64,000 nt of DNA, from the NCBI RefSeq assembly GCF_002285285.1, contig NZ_NSJF01000002.1:620001-684000 (forward strand), written 5' to 3'. Below the pieces are notes generated by a model. It was not told the origin of the DNA. It saw only the letters and a list, made by a program, of their open reading frames with translations, and did not search any database. The translations under genes were made by a program, and so were the position numbers. The DNA is from Vandammella animalimorsus. Lineage in GTDB: Bacteria; Pseudomonadota; Gammaproteobacteria; Burkholderiales; Burkholderiaceae_C. This document shows positions 52,001-60,856 of this stretch, piece by piece. The stretch's first letter is position 1. The number at the start of each line of letters is the position of its first letter.

Positions 52001-54529
52001 TGCGGCTTCGCCATCGACAAAGCCACGGCGATCCATATCGTGCCCGGTGTCAACGCCATGCCGCTGGGGCAGAAATACAAGCTGAGGCTGACTTTTGAAA
52101 CGGATGCAGCCATTGCCAAGCCGGGGGACAAATACGCCAACATGATCCATGGCCGCTCCCCGACCGATGCCAGCACGCTGCAGCTGGTTTCCAAACCCGC
52201 ACAGCACCATGTCTATATCCCGAACCACAGCCTCTCAGGTCAGGTGTTCTGGGACAAGAATGGCAATGGCGCGCTAGATGCATCACCAGCTGCTGATGAA
52301 GCTATTGCTGGCAACAACATCACACTAACGGGCTGCTTGGCGGGTGCGGACGGCGTGATTGACACGACGGACGTAGCGGCTGGCTGCCATGCGAACGACC
52401 AGGCGTTCACCCAAGTGGTGAAGGCTACGACTGCCGATGGCAAGTTTGAGTTCACTGGTTTGGCGACGGGTATCTATACCCTGGCGCAAGGCGAGGATGC
52501 TCTGGGTGACTACAAAAATGGTGTGACGCTGGTGGGTAGCGTTGGCGGCTCGGTGACGGCGCTGGATGTGGTGCCGAGCAGGATTGAGAATATCAAGCTG
52601 GAGGGCGCGACCGCGCAGGCCGGTACGGGTTATTTGTTCGGCGAAGTGAAGGTGAGTGCGGTCAATGATGACTACACGACGCCTGCACTGCCGACGACGG
52701 GTGGCACCACGCCTACGACAGACCCTGTGACCAAGAACGACTTGGCGAACGACTCGGCGGTGGATCTGGATCCGACGACGGGCAATGCGACGATTAGTGG
52801 CATTGGCGTTGTGGGTGGCGATCCTGCGACGGGCGGCTTGGTGCTGAACCCGAATGGGACGATTACGGTGCAGCCGAACACGCCGGCGGGTACTTATGAA
52901 TATGAGTACCAGCTGTGCCTGCGCTCGCCGTATGAGACGGTGTGCGCCACGGCAGAGGCCACGGTAAAAGTCGAAGCGGCGGGCACTGGGGGGAATAACA
53001 TCCTCTCGGGCAAGGTGTACTTCGACAAAGATGATGATGGCCAGCCACAAGCGGGTGAGCCGGGTATCCAGAACACTAAGCTAGTGCTGTATGGCTGCAC
53101 CGCCGGCTCCAATGGTGCGTTGGACACCAACGAAATCAATGTCCCGGCGGCCGGTCAGGCGAACTGGTGTAAGGGCGATGATGAGCCAGTGGAGTTGGAA
53201 ACCGCGACCGATTCTGATGGCGACTATGTATTCAGCAGCCTGGATAACGGCCTGTACATCGTGGTGCAGCCAGATCAGCCAGCGGGCTACAGCAATGGCA
53301 AGACCAGCGCTGGCAACGCCGGTGGCGTGCCTTCGCAGGTGGCAGACCTGCCGAGCTATATCAAGAATATTGCCCTGAACAATGATGCAGACGCCAAGTA
53401 CAACAACTTTGGCGAGCTGCAGCAAGCACCGCCGACGATCAAGGCGCAGGGTGATGACCTGGGCAGCTACAAGAAGGGTGTGGACAGCACAACGCCATCG
53501 GTGCTGGCTGACAACGGCAGCGGCGCGGACAAGGCCAACGGTGCGGATGCGACGCTGACGAACGTAACACTCAAACCGATATCGACGTCGGACTTGAATG
53601 TGACGCTGGACGCTGCGACGGGTCTAATTAAAGTGGGTAAAGATGCGCCCTTGGGCACGCACACGGTGGAGTACGAGATCTGCTTGGTCAGCCATCCGAC
53701 GATCTGTGCGAAGGCAACGGAAACGGTGCACGTGGTATCGATTGACGCCGTGGACGACGACATGGGCACGATCCCCAGCACGGGCGGCAAGACGCCGTCG
53801 GTGGTGGCCGACAACAACGGCAATGGCGGCGACAAGGCCAATGGCCTGCCGGCAGTGATTGGCACGAACGTGACGCTCAAGCCGGGCGCGCTGCCCAATC
53901 CGCCGGCCACGGGCGGTCTGGAAATGAATCCGGACGGCACCATCACGGTCAAGCCAGGCACGCCTGCGGGCACGTACGAATACCCGTACGAAATCTGCCT
54001 GCTGCCAGCGACGACGCCTGCGACCTGCTCGAATGCAGTCGCCACGGTGAAGGTCAACGATGTGAAGGTGGACCTGCAGGTGATCAAGTCGGTGGACAAG
54101 CTCGCGCCGAACGTGGGCGAGACCGTGCGCTTCACGCTGGAGGTGAAGAACCTGGGGTCGGCCGATGCGACGGGCGTCAAGGTGGTGGATCAGCTGCCTT
54201 CGGGCTATGAGTTCGTGGCGGCGCAAAGCCCAGCCTACGATGCGGCAACGGGCGTGTGGACGCTGGGCAATCTGGCCAATGGCGCCAGCGCCTCGCTGTG
54301 GATCGATGCCAAGGTCAAGCCTGCGGGCGAGTACCGCAACACGGCCACGGTGGACAGCGACCAGAGCGATGTGGTGCAGAGCAACAACCGTTCGAGCGTG
54401 CAGCCCGCGCCAGTGGGCGCGCCCAGTGCCAGCCCGGTGCCGGTGCCTGCCAATGCGCCATGGGCTTTGCTGCTGATGATGCTGGCGGTGCTGATGCTGG
54501 CGCGTCAGGGCCGGCTGGGCCGTCGCTGA
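49013..54529 (+). CDS. Large modular secreted protein with SdrD-B-like and DUF11-like domains and C-terminal sorting-type tail
   Basis: 1838 residues. Signal peptide to about residue 36 (ends PQAHAQ). Residues 40-1070 hold several DUF11-like beta-sandwich segments (for example VGQSVSARLIYSNTGTATH and IRPGDEFGYQLTYEAKDF). SdrD-B-like domains start near 1071 (SLSGQVFWDKNGNGALD) and 1328 (LSGKVYFDKDDDGQPQAGE). Three similar ~105-residue repeats start near 1214, 1470 and 1577 (GGTITV-like NPDGTITVKPGTPAGTYEY). A DUF11 domain is at about 1685-1790. The tail PVPANAPWALLLMMLAVLML with ARQGRLGRR resembles PEP/IPTL-CTERM anchors. Its GC is lower than its neighbours. Role unknown; surface structure or adhesin is likely. 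Confidence 0.85.
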   Translation: MTKINSPRPGRLWQLSATAAALWLAVALPQAHAQVTDVIYANAYDGALAPFDIQTGPGYDNERNNNIVRTNDAFAYSVSLRSQYPATGAKNITVKAQFPANTLADWQSPSAQLCDGGITISNDHAAGPQLSCTITTLAASGTRNLTFIAHASGKAPNGHRIAKPTFSIDVGGNQGSTAIATNDGDLQDITVSAYPFYDVVVQPSFQGSPKPYGFYAGNGPNGEDGFYHRPLVGLRAMHPNAGRGRIGVEMLNGQPIELNIQLNERGLKNAQLVTWDTHSRGARGSFLVKNNNSKSKGCGSPANGSLSAYLGGGVNMHGLVSDAGAARDVRSVVPNGGVCSVAQSAPGGAITLTLTGVDTSLQRRPSHGSGSAGNAIPQDEWWVANKALVLWTPMADYPPHNPPNAVVKYPHEISVAGIKATSISGAQIAINSAAELGQNNKTSYELWRENKGNYSKRYAPDGKRPIPEKTLQDPAVIGDINVNHMAVGQSVSARLIYSNTGTATHTNAYICETIDRTAFRLGDRHEVRGMHTGDRLQYGRRPAGKYFASTSVNDKNDEYQYGTTHVSDYRDAGCADPKIEWGDLKTIGRDNVVYIRIGLGDLKGGESRSVFIDDLILEDTWQASIDVKTGGAAGVPAQRNRGESIAPATRAEGQLILNRAEVGSDFYSPAVLMYDYLRVVPSRTVSRISKQITSPAAPPGGDAPVVARGGTVKYGLKARYSTHTPLLKDPQGKYVVTVVDYLPPHMDYVDGSEKVASINGGNVNSYSFRKSKELNGATKLEWVFDQVVPVVGDDNDAAEFAQIAFDAKVADNAPASTSALMSNTAITSNFDTEGACKLDKVEEGFYLMVPGDVKTSCEKSATATVLLGANNGAYDILKQAVMPDGTVVQGDKAKAEIRPGDEFGYQLTYEAKDFANSGVNIPHWIDVLPWVGDSRGSAFADGAYRLKSVSAVDGDPAAKVYYTNRAPASIQIDPRHADNTDDTGAVNTVNWCELSSCGFAIDKATAIHIVPGVNAMPLGQKYKLRLTFETDAAIAKPGDKYANMIHGRSPTDASTLQLVSKPAQHHVYIPNHSLSGQVFWDKNGNGALDASPAADEAIAGNNITLTGCLAGADGVIDTTDVAAGCHANDQAFTQVVKATTADGKFEFTGLATGIYTLAQGEDALGDYKNGVTLVGSVGGSVTALDVVPSRIENIKLEGATAQAGTGYLFGEVKVSAVNDDYTTPALPTTGGTTPTTDPVTKNDLANDSAVDLDPTTGNATISGIGVVGGDPATGGLVLNPNGTITVQPNTPAGTYEYEYQLCLRSPYETVCATAEATVKVEAAGTGGNNILSGKVYFDKDDDGQPQAGEPGIQNTKLVLYGCTAGSNGALDTNEINVPAAGQANWCKGDDEPVELETATDSDGDYVFSSLDNGLYIVVQPDQPAGYSNGKTSAGNAGGVPSQVADLPSYIKNIALNNDADAKYNNFGELQQAPPTIKAQGDDLGSYKKGVDSTTPSVLADNGSGADKANGADATLTNVTLKPISTSDLNVTLDAATGLIKVGKDAPLGTHTVEYEICLVSHPTICAKATETVHVVSIDAVDDDMGTIPSTGGKTPSVVADNNGNGGDKANGLPAVIGTNVTLKPGALPNPPATGGLEMNPDGTITVKPGTPAGTYEYPYEICLLPATTPATCSNAVATVKVNDVKVDLQVIKSVDKLAPNVGETVRFTLEVKNLGSADATGVKVVDQLPSGYEFVAAQSPAYDAATGVWTLGNLANGASASLWIDAKVKPAGEYRNTATVDSDQSDVVQSNNRSSVQPAPVGAPSASPVPVPANAPWALLLMMLAVLMLARQGRLGRR

Positions 54530-54544
54530 TCGGCGCCAGTGACT

Positions 54545-54585
54545 AAAAAAGCCTTGAAGGGGTTGTGCTCCTTCAAGGCTTTTTT
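54545..54585. terminator. Rho-independent terminator after the large secreted protein gene
   Basis: A perfect 16-bp stem (aaaaaagccttgaagg at 54545-54560 and its complement at 54570-54585) with a 9-base loop and T run, 16 bases after the stop. Confidence 0.95.
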
Positions 54586-54631
54586 CCGTCAGGACTGTCA
54601 TCACCACTTTCACGGAAAGTGAGCGCAAGGC

Positions 54632-55501
54632 ATGGGAATTTTCAATTGGCTGCTGGGCAAGGGCGCTTCAGCGCGGGCGGTGGCGAAAAAGCAGGCGGCC
54701 ATCGACGAAGGGCTGTGGCGCCAGCAGCTGGCGGCGTTGCCGTTTCTGCATGGGCTGGACGCGCAGGAGCTGCAGCGCCTGCGCCAGCATTGCGCCTGGT
54801 TTCTGGCCAGCAAGAGGTTCGACGGCGTGCAGGGCCTGCAGGTCACGGACGCCATGGCGCTGGGCATTGCCTTACAGGCCTGCCTGCCGATTCTGAATCT
54901 GGGCACACAGTGGTATGAGGGCTGGACGGGCATCGTCGTCTACCCGGGCGCGTTCGTGACGCGGCATGCGCAAGTCGATGCCGCTGGCGTGGTGCACGCC
55001 ATGGACGAGCCCAGCTATGGCGAGGCCTGGGAGGGCGGGCCGCTGGTGCTGGCCTGGGAGCAGGCCCGGCCCGGCCAGCAGGAGCAGCCCGGCCAGCTTG
55101 GCCAGCGCATGAACGTGGTCATCCATGAGTTCGCGCACAAGCTGGATATGGCCCATGGCGCGGCCGATGGCATGCCGCATCTGGGGGGTACAGGGATTGA
55201 CCCGGCGCACTGGCAGGCTCAGCTGATGGGCGGCTGGCGGCGCCTGGGGCGGGCGCTGGACATGCTGGATGCGGCCATGCCCCCGGATGTGGACCCCGAT
55301 TCGCCCCAGGGCCAGGCGCTCTACGACGGCCTGCCGCTGGACCCTTATGCGGCCACCGATCCGGCGGAGTTCTTTGCCGTCAGCTCCGAGAGTTTTTTCA
55401 CCGAGCCGCTGCGGCTGCAGCAGTGGCAGCCAGAGTGGTATGCCCTGCTGCGCGCGTTCTACCGGCAGGATCCGCTGGCCCGCCTGGGCGGGCGGAGGTA
55501 G
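54632..55501 (+). CDS. mtfA: MtfA-family zinc peptidase (Mlc/DgsA anti-repressor)
   Basis: 289 residues. Zinc motif VIHEFAHKLDMAHG (HExxH) and the downstream Glu in DPAEFFAVSSESFF mark the MtfA/DUF980 family. MtfA of E. coli is a cytoplasmic aminopeptidase-like protein that binds the glucose repressor Mlc; whether this organism has Mlc is not shown. The N-terminus MGIFNWLLGK fits the family. An IS630-type element lies 21 bases after the stop. Confidence 0.92.
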   Translation: MGIFNWLLGKGASARAVAKKQAAIDEGLWRQQLAALPFLHGLDAQELQRLRQHCAWFLASKRFDGVQGLQVTDAMALGIALQACLPILNLGTQWYEGWTGIVVYPGAFVTRHAQVDAAGVVHAMDEPSYGEAWEGGPLVLAWEQARPGQQEQPGQLGQRMNVVIHEFAHKLDMAHGAADGMPHLGGTGIDPAHWQAQLMGGWRRLGRALDMLDAAMPPDVDPDSPQGQALYDGLPLDPYAATDPAEFFAVSSESFFTEPLRLQQWQPEWYALLRAFYRQDPLARLGGRR

Positions 55502-55535
55502 AGCCTGTGAGCAAAACACCTAGAGAATTTTCGAT

Positions 55536-56102
55536 TTAATTCATTACATACCCAGCTGATCTGAAGTAATTGGCACACTCTTGAGCCGAGAACAGATCAA
55601 CCAGCTGCCCCATGCGCTGCCACAGCGCACCCACCGTGCGCTCACCCGCCCTGCGCAGCAGCGCCTTGAACTTGGCAAACAGCTTCTCGATGGGGTTCAA
55701 ATCCGGCGAGTACGGCGGCAGATAGCGAATGCTGGCGCCCACGCCTTCGATGGCTTCTCGCACGCCCGCCACTTTGTGGCTGGAGAGGTTGTCGGCAATG
55801 ACGATGTCGCCAGGGCGAAGTGTCGGGCACAGAAAGGTTTTGACCCACGCCAGAAACACGGCGCCATTGATGGGGCCATCGGTCACCATGGGGGCTGTCA
55901 GCGCATCACAGCGCAAGGCGGCAATGAAGGTGCTGGTCTTCCAGTGCCCATGCGGGGCGCTGGCCACGCAGCGTTGACCGCGCGGAGCGCGCCCGCGCAG
56001 CGGCGTCATGCAGGTGCTGCTCCAGGTCTCGTCCAGAAATACCAGGCGCCTGGCATCGAGCCGGGCCTGCTGCTGTATCCAGCTCGCCCGTGCCTGCTGC
56101 AC
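55536..56102 (-). CDS. IS630 transposase, DDE part (ORF B)
   Basis: 188 residues from a GTG at 56102, but probably made as a fusion with ORF A. The DDE catalytic triad is visible: VFLDETWSST, DIVIADNLSSHK and SPDLNPIEKLFAKFK. The same frame runs upstream without a stop to the A8 run at 56142-56135, so a frameshift or slippage there gives one transposase. Confidence 0.9.
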   Translation of the reverse strand: MQQARASWIQQQARLDARRLVFLDETWSSTCMTPLRGRAPRGQRCVASAPHGHWKTSTFIAALRCDALTAPMVTDGPINGAVFLAWVKTFLCPTLRPGDIVIADNLSSHKVAGVREAIEGVGASIRYLPPYSPDLNPIEKLFAKFKALLRRAGERTVGALWQRMGQLVDLFSAQECANYFRSAGYVMN

Positions 56103-56106
56103 GTCT

Positions 56107-56475
56107 TCACGTTCCTGCTCGCTGGCGTGCAGCGTTTTTTTTGAAGCTCAGCCGCCATTTGTTGAGCTGGTGCCACAACGCCGAGGGTTTGATGCTGATG
56201 CCATGCTCGCCCAAACGCTCGCACATTTGCACCAAGGTCAGATCGGGCTCGGCCTTGATCCAGTCGCGGATCATGTCCTCCACTGGCGCCAGTCGGGAGA
56301 TGCGCTTGCCGCCTTGCTGCCTGCTGCTGCGCTCGCCTTCTTTTTCGAAGCGATCACGCACCCGATATACCCACATGCGGCTGACTTCGTAACGACGGGC
56401 AATGGCGCTGGGTCGCTCTCCGCGCTCCAGCGCTCCCAGCACTCGATCTCGCAGGTCTTGCGAATAGGCTCGCAT
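56107..56475 (-). CDS. IS630 transposase, DNA-binding part (ORF A)
   Basis: 122 residues. A helix-turn-helix domain (SQDLRDRVLGALERGERPSAIARRYEVSRMWVYRVRDRF) followed by a second winged-helix part (LVQMCERLGEHGISIKPSAL). The frame ends 21 codons after the A8 run (SFKKN), where a +1 or -2 change would enter ORF B. Confidence 0.9.
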   Translation of the reverse strand: MRAYSQDLRDRVLGALERGERPSAIARRYEVSRMWVYRVRDRFEKEGERSSRQQGGKRISRLAPVEDMIRDWIKAEPDLTLVQMCERLGEHGISIKPSALWHQLNKWRLSFKKNAARQRAGT

Positions 56476-56562
56476 CTCATGCTCCGGCTGCCAGAAAAAA
56501 CCTATTATGTAACGTTTTCAGTCGAAGTTGCTCTAGCAGCGCGATGGCATTCAGGTACAGCA

Positions 56563-56805
56563 TTAGGGCCGCTGCCCGGCCAGCCGCAGCAGCTCGCCGG
56601 CCAGACCGCGCTTGACGAAACCCTGCGTGTAATCAAAGTACCAGGCGGTGTGGGCATAGACGGGATCCCACCAGGGCAGCGAGCGCGCCAGCGCCAGGGC
56701 CGAGATCAACAGGTACAGCAGCACCCAGCCGGCGCTGCGCCAGCGGCCCGCGCTGGCGCTGGCGCTGGGCGGTGCGGGGGGCTCGGATGCGCTGCGGCCA
56801 GGCAC
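56563..56805 (-). pseudogene. Remnant of a polytopic membrane protein gene beside the IS
   Basis: 80 residues from a GTG at 56805. One N-terminal membrane helix (WVLLYLLISALALARSLPWW) and the segment YFDYTQGFVKRGLAGELLRLAG, a pattern I know from the N-terminus of much longer membrane proteins of unknown function. It stops 28 bases before the IS end, so it looks like a truncated gene. It sits after ileS, where lspA is often found, but it does not resemble lspA. The start and the pseudogene status are uncertain. Confidence 0.5.
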
Positions 56806-56848
56806 GGGCGCGGTGCTCCAGGCAGGCGGTGCGCGGCGGCGGCCGCGT

Positions 56849-59719
56849 TCAGGCGAAGCGGCGCACTTCGCCTGCGCCGAACAGATTGCTGATGGCGCGG
56901 GCCGAGAGCGTGGGGTGCTGGGCGTCCTGGCCGACGGTGTCGCTGTAGTGCCAGGTCATGGCGCATTTGTTGCCCGCAGCGGGCGAGACCTGCACCTGCG
57001 GCGCCTGGCCGGGCTGGCCGGGCTGCAGTTGCACGGCCGAGGTGATGAACACGTATTTGAGGTCGTCCTCCAGGCTGGCCAGCAGTTCGTAGTCCTCGGG
57101 CTGGGCACTGATGTGCAGGGCCGCCTGCAGCGAGGCGCCGATGCCGCCGGCGGCGCGCAGGTTTTCGATCTCCTTGTTGGCCACGTCGCGGATGGCGCGG
57201 ATGCGGCCCCACTTGGCGAGCAACTGGTCGGCGCTGGCGGTGACCGGGATGTCGTAGAAGGTCTCGATGAAGATGCTCTCGCTCTGGCCGGGGGCGAAGA
57301 TGGGCCAGGCCTCCTCGGCGGTGAAGGAGAGGAAGGGCGCCATCCAGCGCAGCATGGCGTGGGTGATGTGCCACAGCGCAGTTTGCGCGCTGCGCCGCGC
57401 CAGGCTTTTCTCCTGGGTGACGTAGAGCCGATCCTTGAGCACGTCCAGATAGAACGCGCCCAGCTCCTCGGAGCAATAGACCTGCAATTTCGCCACCACG
57501 GGGTGGAATTCATAGACGTGGTAGTGCGCCAGGATCTCGCGCTGCAAGGCGGCGGCGCGCGCCAGGGCGTATTGGTCGATCTCCAGCATTTGCTCCAGCG
57601 GCACGGCGTCGCGCGCGGGGTCGAAATCGCTGGTGTTGGCGAGCAAGAAGCGCAGCGTGTTGCGGATGCGGCGGTAGGCATCGACGACGCGGGCGAGGAT
57701 TTTCTCGTCGATGGCCAAATCGCCCGAGTAGTCGGTCGAGGCCACCCACAGGCGGATGATCTCCGCGCCCAGCTTGTTGCTGACCTGCTGCGGCGCGACG
57801 GTGTTGCCCAGGGATTTGCTCATCTTCTTGCCCTGGCCATCGACGGTGAAGCCGTGCGTGAGCAGGCCCTTGTAGGGCGCGCGGCCATTGAGCGCCGAGG
57901 ACAGCAGCAGCGAGGAGTGGAACCAGCCGCGGTGCTGGTCGTGCCCTTCCAGGTACAGGTCGGCCTCTTGACCGCTGTGGTGGCCCACGGCGGCGTGCGT
58001 GCCGTGCAGCACGTGCGAGAAGGTGGAGCCGGAGTCGAACCACACATCCAGCACGTCGTTGAGCTTGTTGTAGTGCGGCGCATCCTCGGGGCCGAGGATG
58101 TCCTCGACGCTGGCGCGGCTCCAGGCCTCGATGCCGCCTTGCTCGACGATGGCAATGGCCTGGTCGAAGATTTCCATGGTGCGCGGGTGCAGCTCCTCGG
58201 TCTCCTTGTGCAGGAAGAAGGGCAGCGGCACACCCCAGTTGCGCTGGCGCGAAATGCCCCAATCGGGCCGGTTGGCGATCATGTCGTGCAATCGCGCCTT
58301 GCCGTTGGCGGGGTAAAAGCTGGTTTGCTCGATGGCGGCCAGCGCCGTCTGGCGCAGCGTCATGGGCGGCTGCTCCTGGGCAAACAGGCCCTGGCCTTCG
58401 TCCATGCGCACAAACCATTGCGCCGTGGCGCGGTAGATCACCGGCGATTTGTGGCGCCAGCAATGCGGGTAGCTGTGCGTGATGGGCTGCGTGGCCAGCA
58501 GGCGCCCGGCGAGCTTGAGCGCATCGAGGATGACGGGCACGGCCTTCCAGATGTGCAGGCCGCCAAAGAGCGGGAAGTCCTGCGCGTACACGCCGCCCGC
58601 CTGCACGGGGGTGAGGATTTCGTTGTGCTTGAGGCCGTAGCCCAGGCAGGAATAAAAGTCGTCCACGCCATAGGCGGGCGCGGAGTGCACGATGCCGGTG
58701 CCGTCCTCGGCGGTGGCGTAGTCGGCCAGGATCACGGGCGAGAGGCGGCGGTAGCCCGCATCGGCGTCGTAAAGCGGGTGCTCGAAGGGCAGATCGGCCA
58801 GGGCCTTGCCTTGCGCGGTGGCGATGACTTCGCCCGTCAGGCCAAAGCGCTCCAGGCATTTCTCTACCAGCACGCGCGCCAGGATCAGATAGCCCTTGGC
58901 GGTATCGACCAGCGCGTACTCGATCTCGGGGTGGAGGTTGAGCGCCTGGTTGGCTGGGATCGTCCAGGCCGTGGTGGTCCAGATCACGGCAAACGCATCC
59001 TTGGCCGCATCGGGCAGGGCCGGCAGGCCAAAGGCTGCGGCCAGGCGGGCGCGGTCGTGGGCCTTGAAGGCCACGTCCAGTGTGTCGGACTTCTTGTCGG
59101 AGTATTCGATCTCGAACTCGGCCAGCGAGGATTGGCAATCAAAGCACCAGTAAACGGGCTTGAGGCCGCGGTAGAGAAAGCCGCGCTCCATCACCTTTTT
59201 CAGCACGCGCAGCTCGCCCGCCTCGTTGGCGTAGTTCATGGTTTTGTAGGGCTGCTCCCAGTCGCCCAGCACGCCCAGGCGCTTGAAATCGGCCATTTGC
59301 TGGGCGATTTGCTCCTGGGCAAAAGCGCGCGCCTTGGCCTGCATGTCATCGCGGCTGAGGTTGCGCCCGTGCAGCTTTTCAATTGCGTTCTCGATCGGCA
59401 GGCCGTGGCAATCCCAGCCGGGTACGTAGGCCGCGTCAAAGCCTTCGAGCTGGCGCGACTTGACGATCATGTCCTTGAGGATTTTGTTGACCGCGTGGCC
59501 GATGTGAATCTGCCCGTTGGCATACGGCGGCCCGTCGTGCAACACGAACAGCGGCCGCCCCTTGCGCGCCGCGCGCAGCTTCTGGTAGAGGCCGCCTTCT
59601 TCCCACTGCTTCACCCATTGCGGCTCGCGCTTGGGCAAATCGCCGCGCATGGGGAAGGGGGTATCGGGCAGGTTGAGCTTGCTGCGGTAATCGGTAGGGG
59701 CGGAGTGGTCGGAAGACAT
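56849..59719 (-). CDS. ileS: Isoleucyl-tRNA synthetase with degenerate C-terminal zinc motif
   Basis: 956 residues, the usual length. [16 protein letters not shown] (HIGH) and [13 protein letters not shown] (KMSKS) are intact, as are the editing CP1 domain and the [11 protein letters not shown] block. The C-terminal zinc finger is broken: the four cysteine positions read C919, T922, S939 and A942 (NKCAMTWHY and [10 protein letters not shown]). In E. coli IleS this zinc site is important, so its loss is notable. The start at 59719 ([20 protein letters not shown]) fits the family. The common ribF-ileS-lspA order is not kept. Confidence 0.95.
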   Translation of the reverse strand: MSSDHSAPTDYRSKLNLPDTPFPMRGDLPKREPQWVKQWEEGGLYQKLRAARKGRPLFVLHDGPPYANGQIHIGHAVNKILKDMIVKSRQLEGFDAAYVPGWDCHGLPIENAIEKLHGRNLSRDDMQAKARAFAQEQIAQQMADFKRLGVLGDWEQPYKTMNYANEAGELRVLKKVMERGFLYRGLKPVYWCFDCQSSLAEFEIEYSDKKSDTLDVAFKAHDRARLAAAFGLPALPDAAKDAFAVIWTTTAWTIPANQALNLHPEIEYALVDTAKGYLILARVLVEKCLERFGLTGEVIATAQGKALADLPFEHPLYDADAGYRRLSPVILADYATAEDGTGIVHSAPAYGVDDFYSCLGYGLKHNEILTPVQAGGVYAQDFPLFGGLHIWKAVPVILDALKLAGRLLATQPITHSYPHCWRHKSPVIYRATAQWFVRMDEGQGLFAQEQPPMTLRQTALAAIEQTSFYPANGKARLHDMIANRPDWGISRQRNWGVPLPFFLHKETEELHPRTMEIFDQAIAIVEQGGIEAWSRASVEDILGPEDAPHYNKLNDVLDVWFDSGSTFSHVLHGTHAAVGHHSGQEADLYLEGHDQHRGWFHSSLLLSSALNGRAPYKGLLTHGFTVDGQGKKMSKSLGNTVAPQQVSNKLGAEIIRLWVASTDYSGDLAIDEKILARVVDAYRRIRNTLRFLLANTSDFDPARDAVPLEQMLEIDQYALARAAALQREILAHYHVYEFHPVVAKLQVYCSEELGAFYLDVLKDRLYVTQEKSLARRSAQTALWHITHAMLRWMAPFLSFTAEEAWPIFAPGQSESIFIETFYDIPVTASADQLLAKWGRIRAIRDVANKEIENLRAAGGIGASLQAALHISAQPEDYELLASLEDDLKYVFITSAVQLQPGQPGQAPQVQVSPAAGNKCAMTWHYSDTVGQDAQHPTLSARAISNLFGAGEVRRFA

Positions 59720-59893
59720 GGCGTGAGCGGAACGTGATCTCGGGCTGGGCGGGGCGAGCCCAGGCGGCGCGGCGCGCTCAGACCCTGAACAGGCCCTCAC
59801 CATGTGGCGGTGTTCGTCAATCTGCAAGCCCGCGATGCGCGCGCAAAAAGGGCCGATTCTACCTGCCGCTGCCCATTACCAACGGGCCGGGCA

Positions 59894-60856
59894 TCACCCG
59901 CCCGCAGGGCCCGGGGCGTCGTCTGTCTTGCCCAGCTCCAGTCCAGCGGCATACAGCAGTTTGCGCGATGCGCCCGTGAAGTGGGCCGCAGCGCGCGCGG
60001 CGCTTTTGAGGGGGATGTCTTCTGCCAGCAGCAACTGCAGCAGGCGCAGGGCTTCGGGCGGCGGGCTATCCGGGGTGGCGGCCTGAGACGGCGCAGTGTC
60101 CGGGTGCACGATCACCACGAACTCGCCGCGCTGGCGCGAGGGCTCGGCAGTCAGCCAGGCGCTGGCTTCTGCGGCAGGCAGCGTGTGCAGCTGCTCGAAC
60201 TGCTTGGTCAGTTCACGGGCCAGGGTAATACGGCGTTCGCCCAGTTCGGCCAAGGCCTGCGCCAGCTCGGCAATGCGGTGCGGCGCCTCCAGCAGCACCA
60301 CAGCGCGCGCCTGCTGCTGCACTTCGCGCAGGGCAGCCTGCCGCATTTGCCCCTTGGCGGGCAAAAAGCCCATGAAGACGTAGCCGCCCGGCGCATCGGG
60401 CGGTTGCGAGAGCGCCGTGGCGCTGAGCGCCGCCGTGACGCTGCTGGCCCCGGGGATGGGCAGTACGGCAAAGCCCGCCTGCTGCACTGCCTGCGCCACC
60501 AGCGCGCCAGGGTCGCTGATGCCGGGCGTGCCCGCATCGCTGACCAGGGCCACGCGCTGGCCTTGGGTCAATCGCTGCACGATGGCATCGCCAGCGCTGC
60601 GCTCGTTGTGCTGATGCGCCGCCAGCAGCGCGGCAGGGGACTTGTCGATGCCGTAGGCGTTGAGCAGCTGGCGGGTGTGGCGCGTGTCCTCGCAGGCGAT
60701 GGTGTCGGCCAGCTGCAGCACATGCAGCGCGCGCAGGCTGATGTCGGCCAGATTGCCAATCGGTGTGGCTACCACATACAGTGCGGCCTTCGGGTAATGC
60801 TGTGCGGCGGCGGCCTGTTGCGCTGCCTGCAAGGCCAGGGAGAAGGATGGAGTCAT
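59894..60856 (-). CDS. rsmI: 16S rRNA (cytidine1402-2'-O)-methyltransferase RsmI
   Basis: 320 residues. Tetrapyrrole-methylase fold: LYVVATPIGNLADISLRAL, DTIACEDTRHTRQLL, LVSDAGTPGISDPG, and PIPGASSVTAALSATAL. It 2'-O-methylates C1402 in the 30S decoding centre. The ATG at 60856 is shared, base for base in part, with the divergent yraN start; the longer frame to 61171 lies antisense to yraN. The C-terminus after about 245 is a variable small domain. Confidence 0.94.
   Translation of the reverse strand: MTPSFSLALQAAQQAAAAQHYPKAALYVVATPIGNLADISLRALHVLQLADTIACEDTRHTRQLLNAYGIDKSPAALLAAHQHNERSAGDAIVQRLTQGQRVALVSDAGTPGISDPGALVAQAVQQAGFAVLPIPGASSVTAALSATALSQPPDAPGGYVFMGFLPAKGQMRQAALREVQQQARAVVLLEAPHRIAELAQALAELGERRITLARELTKQFEQLHTLPAAEASAWLTAEPSRQRGEFVVIVHPDTAPSQAATPDSPPPEALRLLQLLLAEDIPLKSAARAAAHFTGASRKLLYAAGLELGKTDDAPGPAGG

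Larger units (their letters stand above)
55523..56533 (-). mobile_element. Complete IS630-type insertion sequence
   Basis: 1011 bases between TA dinucleotides (55521-55522 and 56534-56535), the IS630 target duplication. Terminal inverted repeats of about 28 bases are imperfect: left gagaattttcgatttaattc, right (complement) gagcaacttcgactgaaaac, both ending in ttacat. It holds two minus-strand frames, an HTH part and a DDE part, joined by a frameshift at an A8 run. Both ends and the catalytic triad are intact, so it may be active. Confidence 0.9.

Noticed and set aside
56813-59737. A 974-codon open frame on the plus strand
   Set aside because: It is antisense to ileS and reads as Val/Gly/Leu-rich sequence without domains.
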